Notes under the pieces: generated by a model | Told to the model about the DNA's origin: nothing | Database searches by the model: none | The model's input: only the letters and a program-made list of their open reading frames with translations | Shown: one piece after another, positions 1-5,773 of the stretch | How positions within the stretch are numbered: the stretch's first letter is position 1 | How the letters are laid out: each line of letters begins with the position of its first letter | Position numbers and translations under genes: made by a program | DNA from: Akkermansia muciniphila | GTDB lineage: Bacteria; Pseudomonadota; Gammaproteobacteria; Burkholderiales; Burkholderiaceae_C | Length of the DNA stretch: 7,707 nt | Direction: 5' to 3' | NCBI GenBank assembly: GCA_943327015.2 | Contig: CALPVM020000100.1 | Span: 1 to 7,707, forward strand

Positions 1-513
1 ACCAAAGCACTGCGGCGCGAACTGCACACTGTGCTTAAACAAGTAGATTACGATTACCAGCGCATGCAGTACAACACCGTGGTGTCAGGCTGCATGAAAA
101 TGATTAATGCCCTTGAGGACTTTGCGTGGCCCGATGGCTCCAATGCAGCTTCAGCGGCCGCGCAGGTGGTGCTGGCGGAAGGCTTTGGAATTTTGCTGCG
201 GTGCCTCTATCCTGCTACACCGCATTTGTCGCATGCACTTTGGAGCCAGTTGGGCTATGCAACGGCATTGGGCGATTTGCTGGATGCTCCCTGGCCCGCA
301 GTAGATCCGGCTGCACTGAAGCAGGATGAGCTGGAGTTAATGCTGCAGGTCAATGGTAAATTGCGCGGCTCTTTGGTCGTGCCGTTTGATGCCACAAAAG
401 AGCAAATCGAACAGATGGCCATCCAATGCGATGCGTTTGTGCACTTTGCGGCTGGCGCAACACCTAAAAAGACGATTGTGGTTCCGGGGCGTTTGGTCAA
501 CGTGGTGATTTAA
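1..513 (+). CDS. leuS: Leucyl-tRNA synthetase, C-terminal part (5' end outside window)
   Basis: LeuRS charges tRNA-Leu with leucine in the cytoplasm. Only the last 170 codons are present, and the frame is open from base 1, so the gene begins outside the window. The first part (about residues 1-100 of the fragment) is the helical anticodon-binding domain, with the family pattern LHTVLKQV...RMQYNTVVSGCMKMINALEDF interrupted here for length. The last ~60 residues form the small C-terminal domain, with LQVNGKLRG followed by VPFDATKEQIEQ and the terminal VVPGRLVNVVI. That ending is typical of bacterial LeuRS, so the C-terminus is intact. The stop TAA is directly followed by the ATG of lptE (TAAATG), as expected for an operon. 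Nothing odd is visible. The GTG at 31 is an internal codon, not a start. Confidence 0.96.
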   Translation, partial: TKALRRELHTVLKQVDYDYQRMQYNTVVSGCMKMINALEDFAWPDGSNAASAAAQVVLAEGFGILLRCLYPATPHLSHALWSQLGYATALGDLLDAPWPAVDPAALKQDELELMLQVNGKLRGSLVVPFDATKEQIEQMAIQCDAFVHFAAGATPKKTIVVPGRLVNVVI

Positions 514-1065
514 ATGGCTGCGCTACAACGCCGCCGAATTTTGCTTGCCGCACCGTTGTTGGCGGTTTTGGCTGGCTGTGGTTTTAAATTGCGCGGCAAA
601 CAAACATTTGCCTTTGATACCATTGCCATCACGCCTGAAAACGGAGGGGCTGTGGCGACAGAGCTTGTCCGTTATTTAGGTAAAGCTGTTCGGCCCTTAG
701 CAGCAGTAGATGGCCAAGAGCCTGTGCAGGTAATACTGGATATTTTGCAGGATGTTCGCGAGAAAATCGTGGTGGGCGTCAACTCATCGGGTCAGGTGCG
801 TGAGTTTCAGTTACGTTTGCGGGTTCAGTTTCGGCTGCGAACACCCGACGGGCGTGAAATTATTGCACCCACAGACATGGTGCAGCAGCGCGACATTAGT
901 TTTAACGAAACCGCCGTATTAGCCAAAGAAGCCGAAGAAGTTTTGCTGTACCGCGACATGCAAACCGACATCGTGCAGCAGCTCATGCGTCGTTTGGCGG
1001 CAGTAAAAACCATAGCGGCACCAGAGCCTTTAATGGCACCATCTGCTACCGTAACAGCCCCCTAA
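514..1065 (+). CDS. lptE: LPS-assembly lipoprotein LptE
   Basis: LptE is an outer-membrane lipoprotein that plugs the LptD barrel and helps insert lipopolysaccharide into the outer leaflet. The 183-aa product starts with basic residues (QRRR) and a hydrophobic stretch, then the lipobox LAGC, which makes Cys22 the lipidated residue after signal peptidase II cleavage. The CGFKLRG right after it is the hallmark start of mature LptE. The rest is a small alpha/beta domain with the usual R-E-F/Q-L-x-L-R-x-x-F-x-L-R strand pattern and the QQRDISFNET segment. Length fits the family. The ATG follows the leuS stop with no gap, and a GGTGAT within the end of leuS can serve as ribosome binding site. The neighbours leuS and holA are the usual ones for lptE in proteobacteria, which supports the call. 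Confidence 0.94.
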   Translation: MAALQRRRILLAAPLLAVLAGCGFKLRGKQTFAFDTIAITPENGGAVATELVRYLGKAVRPLAAVDGQEPVQVILDILQDVREKIVVGVNSSGQVREFQLRLRVQFRLRTPDGREIIAPTDMVQQRDISFNETAVLAKEAEEVLLYRDMQTDIVQQLMRRLAAVKTIAAPEPLMAPSATVTAP

Positions 1066-1074
1066 AGCAGCACC

Positions 1075-2136
1075 ATGCAAATTGCTGTCGCCCAGTTAAA
1101 CGCCCATTTGCAGCGCGGTTTAAAAAGTCTGTATGTGTTGCATGGGGATGAGCCTTTGCTGCAGCTAGAGGCGGCAGATCTGATTCGTCATGCCGCACGC
1201 CATCAGGGCTTTACTGAGCGTACATCGCACACGGTAGCCGGTGCCCATTTTGACTGGAGCGAGGTGCTGGCGGCAGGCGGATCGCTCAGTCTGTTTGCCG
1301 ATAAGCAAATCGTTGAAATTCGCATTCCTTCGGGCAAGCCCGGTAAAGATGGAGGGCAGGCATTACAACATATTGCCGAGCGCTCCAAGGGCGATGACTC
1401 CACTCTAACCCTGGTGCTATTGCCCAGGCTGGACAAAGCCACCAAATCGAGTGCCTGGTTTATGGCGTTGGAAAGTGCTGGTGTGGCCCTGCAAATTGAC
1501 ACCATAGAGCGTGGCGCTTTACCACAATGGATTGCACAGCGTCTGGCGCAGCAAGGGCAGCGCGTGGAGGCGGGCGAGGCCGGGCAGCACACCTTGCAAT
1601 TTTTTGCCGATCGGGTGGAGGGCAACTTACTGGCCGCTCACCAGGAAATTCAAAAACTTGCCTTGCTTTACCCCGCCGATGCGGGTGGAGCTGTGCTCAC
1701 TATGGCACAAGTCGAAAACGCAGTGCTCAATGTTGCACGTTACGATGTGTTTAAATTGTCGGAAGCCGTGCTATCAGGCCAAGCTTTGCGGGTGCAGCGT
1801 ATGCTGGATGGACTGCAGGCCGAGGGCGAGGCCGAGGTGTTGGTGCATTTTGCCTTGAGTGAGGACATACGCGCCTTAAAGCGCGTTAAGGATGCTATGA
1901 CTCAGGGGCGACCTATGCCTGTGGTGCTACGGGAGCAGCGCATTTGGGGTGTTAAAGAAAAACTGTTTGAGCGTGTTTTGCCGCGCTTGACCCCCCAAGC
2001 ACTGGCAGAGTTACTGCAAGCGGCACACAAGGTTGATGGCATTGTAAAAGGGCTCAAACAACCCGACTGGCCGGTGCAAAATTGGCAAGCGCTACACCGC
2101 CTTGCCTCGCAGTTGTGCCATGCGTGTGCTAGGTAG
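1075..2136 (+). CDS. holA: DNA polymerase III subunit delta (clamp loader)
   Basis: HolA is the clamp-loader subunit that opens the beta sliding clamp during replication. The product has 353 residues, against about 343 in E. coli. The N-terminal AAA+-like fold begins with SLYVLHGDEPLLQLEAADLI, the family's pseudo-Walker region. GGSLSLFADKQIVEIR follows, and its Leu73-Phe74 align by position with the E. coli residues that insert into the beta clamp. The middle (about 180-215) has FADRVEGNLLAAHQEIQKLALL, typical of domain II/III of delta. The C-terminal helical collar ends around residue 350. The start is an ATG 9 nt after the lptE stop; the upstream AAAGCAG is only a weak ribosome binding site, so coupling to lptE is likely. 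The last 8 nt overlap the end of the convergent EAL gene. The protein looks complete. Confidence 0.95.
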   Translation: MQIAVAQLNAHLQRGLKSLYVLHGDEPLLQLEAADLIRHAARHQGFTERTSHTVAGAHFDWSEVLAAGGSLSLFADKQIVEIRIPSGKPGKDGGQALQHIAERSKGDDSTLTLVLLPRLDKATKSSAWFMALESAGVALQIDTIERGALPQWIAQRLAQQGQRVEAGEAGQHTLQFFADRVEGNLLAAHQEIQKLALLYPADAGGAVLTMAQVENAVLNVARYDVFKLSEAVLSGQALRVQRMLDGLQAEGEAEVLVHFALSEDIRALKRVKDAMTQGRPMPVVLREQRIWGVKEKLFERVLPRLTPQALAELLQAAHKVDGIVKGLKQPDWPVQNWQALHRLASQLCHACAR

Positions 2137-3355
2137 CATCTTGCCAGGCGGCAATTTTGGAGATGGCCATGGGTTTTCCATAATGAAAACCCTGTGCAAA
2201 AGTGCAACCCATTTGCGCTAGCGCATTAGCGGTGTCTTCGTCTTCAATGCCTTCAGCCACCGAGGTCATGCCGAGCAAACGCGACAACTCCAAAGCTGAG
2301 CGTACAATTTGCAAGCTACGCGCCGAGCCTTCCATCTGCTGAACGAAGGCTTTGTCAATTTTGATGCAGCTAAATGGCAAGCTTTGCAAATAATCCAGAC
2401 CTGCATAACCGGTGCCAAAATCGTCTAGTGCAATACCAACGCCTTGTGCACGCAGGCGCTTGAGAGCCGCTGACACTTGTGACAAATTGCTGATTAAAAT
2501 GGACTCGGTAAGCTCTATGCGAAGTTCGTTCATGGGCACGCCATGCTCCGCCATGATGGACTGGATACTTTCTACGATATTGGGTTCAAACAGCTCGGGC
2601 GAAGACAGGTTGATGCTGATAAAAGGTGTTTGCTGCTCGTCGCAATCGCAGAAAGTACGTAGCTCTGCCCAGTCTTTTGCAGCTTGATTGAGTACCCATT
2701 GACCAATGCGTTTAATGAGTCCGGTTTTTTCGGCCAGAGGAATAAACTCCACCGGGCTTACCAAGCCTAACGTGGGGTGGCGCCAACGAACCAAAGCCTC
2801 AAACCCTGCCAAAGAGCGGTCTTCCATCAGCATGATCGGCTGATAAAAAAGCACTAGCTGATTGGTGTCAATGGCTTTTGAAAGGTCATGCACCAAGAGC
2901 AGTGTGCGGATGGCGGTGGCGTGATAATCGGTGTCCTTAGGCGGAACCGGTAGCGGCTCCACTTGATCCTCGGGTGCAATGTCAACACGTGGCGCTTTAA
3001 GCCCGGGGTTGGCGCTACGAAAACGATCCAGCAGCAATGTGAGTAGGTACTGAATAACCGGATCGGCGCGGTTGAGAAGCTCTTGAATGTGCGCGCGGTC
3101 AATGCGCATCAGCACCGTGGGTACTAAAGTGCGTACGGTAGCCGTGCGAGGCTTGCCATCGAGTAGGGCAATTTCGCCAAACATGGCGTCTTTGGAAAGT
3201 ACGGCTATGCGCTTTTCTATGCCGTCTTGGTGTATCAAAACCTCCACGCAGCCGCTTTCAATAACATAAGCGGCATCGCCTTTGTCTCCGGCACGAAAGA
3301 CAATAGAATTGCCATCCAGTTGTTCGCGGTTGATATTTTGAAGGTTAAGTCCCAT
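2129..3355 (-). CDS. Cyclic-nucleotide-binding domain/EAL domain c-di-GMP phosphodiesterase
   Basis: This 408-aa protein very likely hydrolyses cyclic di-GMP to pGpG under control of a cyclic mononucleotide. Residues about 8-113 form a cNMP-binding (Crp-like) beta roll, with IVFRAGDKGDAAYVIESG and the phosphate-binding cassette FGEIALLDGKPRTATV at 59-74 (Gly60, Glu61, Arg70). A proline-rich linker (about 117-145) leads to a C-terminal EAL domain (about 160-405). Every catalytic position I can align is kept: Glu186 in EALVRW, Asn249 in INLSS, Glu281 and Glu284 in ELTES, Asp311-Asp312 in DDFGTGY, Lys332 in IKID, Glu368 and Glu371 in VAEGIE, and Gln388 in QGF. There is no GGDEF domain, DNA-binding domain, signal peptide or membrane segment, so a cytoplasmic enzyme is expected. 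The start lies 29 nt after hemL with no clear Shine-Dalgarno. The same architecture is known from Bdellovibrio Bd1971, a cAMP-responsive phosphodiesterase. The ligand here is inferred. Confidence 0.93.
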   Translation of the reverse strand: MGLNLQNINREQLDGNSIVFRAGDKGDAAYVIESGCVEVLIHQDGIEKRIAVLSKDAMFGEIALLDGKPRTATVRTLVPTVLMRIDRAHIQELLNRADPVIQYLLTLLLDRFRSANPGLKAPRVDIAPEDQVEPLPVPPKDTDYHATAIRTLLLVHDLSKAIDTNQLVLFYQPIMLMEDRSLAGFEALVRWRHPTLGLVSPVEFIPLAEKTGLIKRIGQWVLNQAAKDWAELRTFCDCDEQQTPFISINLSSPELFEPNIVESIQSIMAEHGVPMNELRIELTESILISNLSQVSAALKRLRAQGVGIALDDFGTGYAGLDYLQSLPFSCIKIDKAFVQQMEGSARSLQIVRSALELSRLLGMTSVAEGIEDEDTANALAQMGCTFAQGFHYGKPMAISKIAAWQDAT

Positions 3356-3380
3356 AGTCTGTCAATAAGTTGTTAATTAT

Positions 3381-3397
3381 TAATTTAGCGTAAATTA
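3381..3397. repeat. AT-rich inverted repeat over the hemL stop codon
   Basis: The + strand reads TAATTTA-GCG-TAAATTA, a perfect 7-bp inverted repeat with a 3-nt centre. It covers the last codons and the stop of hemL (- strand). Next to it, at 3372-3382, is a second small palindrome (TTAATTATTAA). The hemL/EAL gap is much richer in A and T than the genes around it. It could be an operator or a weak mRNA hairpin, but it lacks the GC stem and U-run of a terminator and matches no CRP or FNR site. Function unknown. Confidence 0.35.
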
Positions 3398-4692
3398 GCA
3401 AATACATCTTCTGCCGTTGCAATGGTCTCTGCAATGTCCTTGTCCGAATGGGCTGCACTCACAAAGCCGGCTTCGTACAAGGCTGGAGCAAAATAAATGC
3501 CACGTTCCAGCATTCCATGAAATAGCCGATTAAACAGAGCGCTATCTGTTTGCATCACGCGGGCATAATTTTGTGGCAAAGTATCAAACAGGAAGAATCC
3601 AAACATGCCACCTTCACTATCGGCGCAGAAAGGCACGCCAGCCTTGGTGGCGGCAGATTGCAATCCGGTGGTGAGTGCGCGGGTTTTGCGTCCCAATTCT
3701 TCATAAAAACCGGGCTTGCTAATTTCGTGCAAAGTGGCCAGGCCGCATGCAGTTGCCACCGGGTTACCAGACAAGGTGCCGGCTTGGTATACCGACCCCA
3801 ATGGCGCCAATTGTTCCATAATGGCGCGTTTGCCACCAAAAGCAGCCAGTGGCATGCCGCCACCAATGACCTTGCCCAAAACGGTCATGTCTGGGGCAAA
3901 GCCGTCAATGTCTTTGGCATATACGCCCTGGGCGCTGGACAAGCCGACGCGAAAACCGGTCATGACCTCATCCAATATAAGGATGGCACCGTATTGCGTG
4001 CAGAGCTCGCGGCAGCGGCGCATAAAAGGCACAGATGCGCGTACAAAATTCATGTTGCCTGCAATAGGCTCCATCATCAGGCAGGCTAAATCCGAGCCAT
4101 GCAGTGCAAATGCATCTTCGAGCTGGGTCAGGTTGTTGTACTCCAGAACGATGGTGTGCTGCACCACTTCGGGTGGTACACCCGCGCTGGTAGGGTTGCC
4201 AAAAGTGGCTAAGCCGGAGCCGGCCTTCACCAGCAGCGCATCGGCATGTCCGTGGTAGCAGCCTTCAAATTTAATCAGCTTGTTGCGGCCGGTAGCACCA
4301 CGTGCCAGCCTTATGGCGCTCATGGCGGCTTCAGTGCCGGAGCTCACCAAGCGCACCATGTCCATGCTGGGTACGCGCTCCAAAATGGCTTCAGCAAGCT
4401 CTACTTCGCGCTCAGTCGGTGCGCCATACGAGAAACCATCGAGAATGGCGCGTTGCACAGCTTCAACCACTGCAGGATGGCCGTGACCCAAAATCATCGG
4501 GCCCCAAGAGCCAATGTAGTCAATGTAGCGTTGGTTATTGGCGTCCCAAAAATAAGCGCCTTGGGCACGGGATACAAAGCGCGGTGTGCCGCCAACGGCC
4601 TTGAAGGCCCGCACAGGTGAGTTAACGCCTCCTGGAATAACTTGGCGGGCGCGTTCAAACAGTTGTTGGTTGCGGTCAGTGGCGGGTTGCAT
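3385..4692 (-). CDS. hemL: Glutamate-1-semialdehyde 2,1-aminomutase
   Basis: HemL is a PLP enzyme that moves the amino group of glutamate-1-semialdehyde to give 5-aminolevulinate, the precursor of haem and other tetrapyrroles (C5 pathway), in the cytoplasm. From the ATG at 4692 the product has 435 residues, close to the ~427 of E. coli. Visible hallmarks are RARQVIPGGVNSPVRAF near the N-terminus, SSGTEAAMSAIRLAR (cofactor phosphate contacts, from about 117), the FEGCYHGHAD loop (about 142-151), LDEVMTGFR with Asp241 facing the PLP ring, and LGKVIGGGMPLAAFGGK, where Lys274 is the Schiff-base lysine. An in-frame extension runs up to 4854, with further possible starts such as 4737. It lies inside the upstream gene and does not resemble HemL, so I chose 4692, just before the conserved NQQLFERA. 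The gene overlaps the ThiD-like gene by 17 nt, consistent with coupled translation. Confidence 0.95.
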   Translation of the reverse strand: MQPATDRNQQLFERARQVIPGGVNSPVRAFKAVGGTPRFVSRAQGAYFWDANNQRYIDYIGSWGPMILGHGHPAVVEAVQRAILDGFSYGAPTEREVELAEAILERVPSMDMVRLVSSGTEAAMSAIRLARGATGRNKLIKFEGCYHGHADALLVKAGSGLATFGNPTSAGVPPEVVQHTIVLEYNNLTQLEDAFALHGSDLACLMMEPIAGNMNFVRASVPFMRRCRELCTQYGAILILDEVMTGFRVGLSSAQGVYAKDIDGFAPDMTVLGKVIGGGMPLAAFGGKRAIMEQLAPLGSVYQAGTLSGNPVATACGLATLHEISKPGFYEELGRKTRALTTGLQSAATKAGVPFCADSEGGMFGFFLFDTLPQNYARVMQTDSALFNRLFHGMLERGIYFAPALYEAGFVSAAHSDKDIAETIATAEDVFANLR

Positions 4693-5590
4693 TGGCGGGG
4701 TCTTCAAAGGTGGGGTCGGTTGGGGTGCTGTCTTCATCGTCGTCATCTGTATGTGCCCAAAACAGACGATCTGGCAGTACATTGCCCATGCCGGGCCTGA
4801 AGCCGTGCTCCAAGCAACGATCAAGATATGCCAATGATTCGGAAACAGCTTCATTTAAATCGGTTTCACTGGCCAGCAAGCCGGACAGTGCAGCAGACAG
4901 GGTGTCGCCAGCGCCAGTAAACGTAGCTTCCAGGCGTTCAAATTTTTCGCTAATTAACACAGCGTTGGGGGAGCACAATACATTTTCAATATAGTGTTCC
5001 GGTAGCGCCAGTCCCGTCACCAAGGTGTAGGGCACACCAAATTGGTGGGCAGCGCGGGCAATGTCGCGCGCTGTGGGGGGGCGATCTTCGCTCCATTCAG
5101 GCAGCAGCCAGCGACTCAGAGTGCTGTAATTGCCAACCAGTAGGGTGGTTTGCGGTAACAGCAACTCAGTGCAGGCATCTTGGTACTGGTCGATCAGGTC
5201 TTCGCGCCACCATGAGAGGTCAGGCATGTAGGCGACCACGGGAATATCAGCGTAATCGGAGGCGACTTCTGCAATGGCGCTTAGGTTTTCAGGTGTGCCG
5301 ACAAAACCCACTTTGATGATGTCGATGGATATATCTTCCAGAACCATTTGTGCCTGTTCCAGGATGGCTTCATCGTCCATGGCGTAGTGGTTGACGATGT
5401 TGGCGGTGTCTCGTGCGTAAGAGCCCGTAACAATCGGCGTTGCATGCGCTCCAACCGAAGCAATGGTTATAGCATCGGCGGTAATGCCACTTGCACCACT
5501 GGGATCGCTGGCATTAAAAACAAGAACAAATGCGCCGAATTCAGTGGTGTCGGACATGTCTTCGGTAGAGAGGGTGTTGGTTGCCTGCAT
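4676..5590 (-). CDS. Divergent ThiD-like kinase (ribokinase-fold, HemL-linked)
   Basis: This 304-aa protein belongs to the phosphomethylpyrimidine kinase (ThiD) branch of the ribokinase superfamily. ThiD phosphorylates the pyrimidine moiety of thiamine. The glycine-rich start NASDPSGASGITADAITIASVGAH (split in ThiD as GSDPSGGAGIQAD) is clear at 26-49, as are IIKVGFVGTPENL (91-103) and the anion-hole helix FTGAGDTLSAALSGLLA (224-240). Two features differ from classical ThiD. The GTGC catalytic cysteine is replaced by Asp229 (GAGD, as in ribokinase/PfkB), and the DPVMV substrate segment is not recognisable (AYMPDLSWW instead). The C-terminus carries RPGMGNVLPDRLFWA and then an acidic tail (DDDDED, 282-287). 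I chose the ATG at 5590 because AAAGG sits 7 nt upstream; a TTG at 5593 and an ATG at 5557 are alternatives. Its true substrate is uncertain; thiamine salvage is plausible but unproven. Confidence 0.82.
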   Translation of the reverse strand: MQATNTLSTEDMSDTTEFGAFVLVFNASDPSGASGITADAITIASVGAHATPIVTGSYARDTANIVNHYAMDDEAILEQAQMVLEDISIDIIKVGFVGTPENLSAIAEVASDYADIPVVAYMPDLSWWREDLIDQYQDACTELLLPQTTLLVGNYSTLSRWLLPEWSEDRPPTARDIARAAHQFGVPYTLVTGLALPEHYIENVLCSPNAVLISEKFERLEATFTGAGDTLSAALSGLLASETDLNEAVSESLAYLDRCLEHGFRPGMGNVLPDRLFWAHTDDDDEDSTPTDPTFEDPANATRH

Positions 5591-5681
5591 CAAAGAACCT
5601 TTAACTTAGGGTCAGTATCAGGCAGAATGGCAAAAAGATCACGCGGTATCTTCATTTTCCGGGTACTGCTTCTATAGGAGG
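5590..5681 (-). other. Open frame between intron and ThiD-like gene: interrupted gene end or leader peptide
   Basis: From the inferred intron end, one - strand frame is open to a TGA at 5592-5590, which shares its A with the ATG of the ThiD-like gene. An internal ATG at 5655 would give a 21-aa peptide (MKIPRDLFAILPDTDPKLKVL, given here in two parts: MKIPRDLFAIL and PDTDPKLKVL). Without that start the frame continues upstream as SYRSSTRK up to the intron. The stop/start overlap is typical of coupled operon genes, so this may be the C-terminal remnant of a gene split by the intron. I do not recognise the peptide. It may equally be non-coding leader. Confidence 0.3.
5598..5602 (-). promoter_or_regulatory. 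Ribosome binding site of the ThiD-like gene
   Basis: The - strand reads AAAGG, 7 nt before the ATG at 5590. This is the best Shine-Dalgarno match in the region and decides the start codon over the TTG at 5593 and the in-frame ATG at 5557, which has only a weak GAAG upstream. Confidence 0.6.
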
Positions 5682-5684
5682 GTA

Positions 5685-5710
5685 GGGTCATTATCTTTCG
5701 ATCATAACCC
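5685..5710 (-). ncRNA. Group II intron domain VI (branch-point hairpin)
   Basis: On the - strand GGGTTAT (5710-5704) can pair with ATGACCC (5691-5685), with one G-U pair. An inner ATC/GAT stem is capped by a GAAA loop, and an unpaired A sits opposite an unpaired G. Domain VI supplies the bulged adenosine that attacks the 5' splice site. Which A is the branch point cannot be fixed by eye: 5692 is bulged in this fold, while 5688 has the usual 7-nt distance from the proposed 3' end. Confidence 0.7.
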
Positions 5711-5716
5711 CCCCGA

Positions 5717-5751
5717 AGAACCGTGCATGCGACTTTCACCGCACACGGCTC
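5717..5751 (-). ncRNA. Group II intron domain V (catalytic hairpin)
   Basis: The - strand begins GAGCCGTGTGCG, has the GTGAAAGT loop region containing a GAAA tetraloop, and returns as CGCATGCACGGTTCT. AGCCGTG pairs with CACGGTT and TGCG with CGCA, leaving the two-base bulge (TG) on the 3' side that is diagnostic of domain V. The AGC catalytic triad is present at 5750-5748. This is the metal-binding catalytic core of the intron. It lies 22 nt after the stop of the reverse transcriptase gene, as expected when that gene sits in domain IV. Confidence 0.92.
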
Positions 5752-5773
5752 ACGCACGACCACTAATTAAACA

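Noticed and set aside
3360..3365. TTGACA on the - strand just before the EAL gene as a -35 box
   Set aside because: It is 4 nt from the ATG, so any promoter using it would start transcription inside the gene.
3550..4258. Long + strand open frames (about 180 codons each) opposite hemL
   Set aside because: They are antisense to a well-conserved enzyme, show no recognisable domain, and reflect its codon bias.
4693..4854. In-frame N-terminal extension of HemL by 54 residues
   Set aside because: It lies within the ThiD-like gene, does not resemble HemL, and would make the protein much longer than the family norm.
5691..5696. GATAAT on the - strand as a -10 box driving the ThiD-like gene
   Set aside because: It is part of the domain VI stem and no -35-like hexamer lies at a suitable distance.
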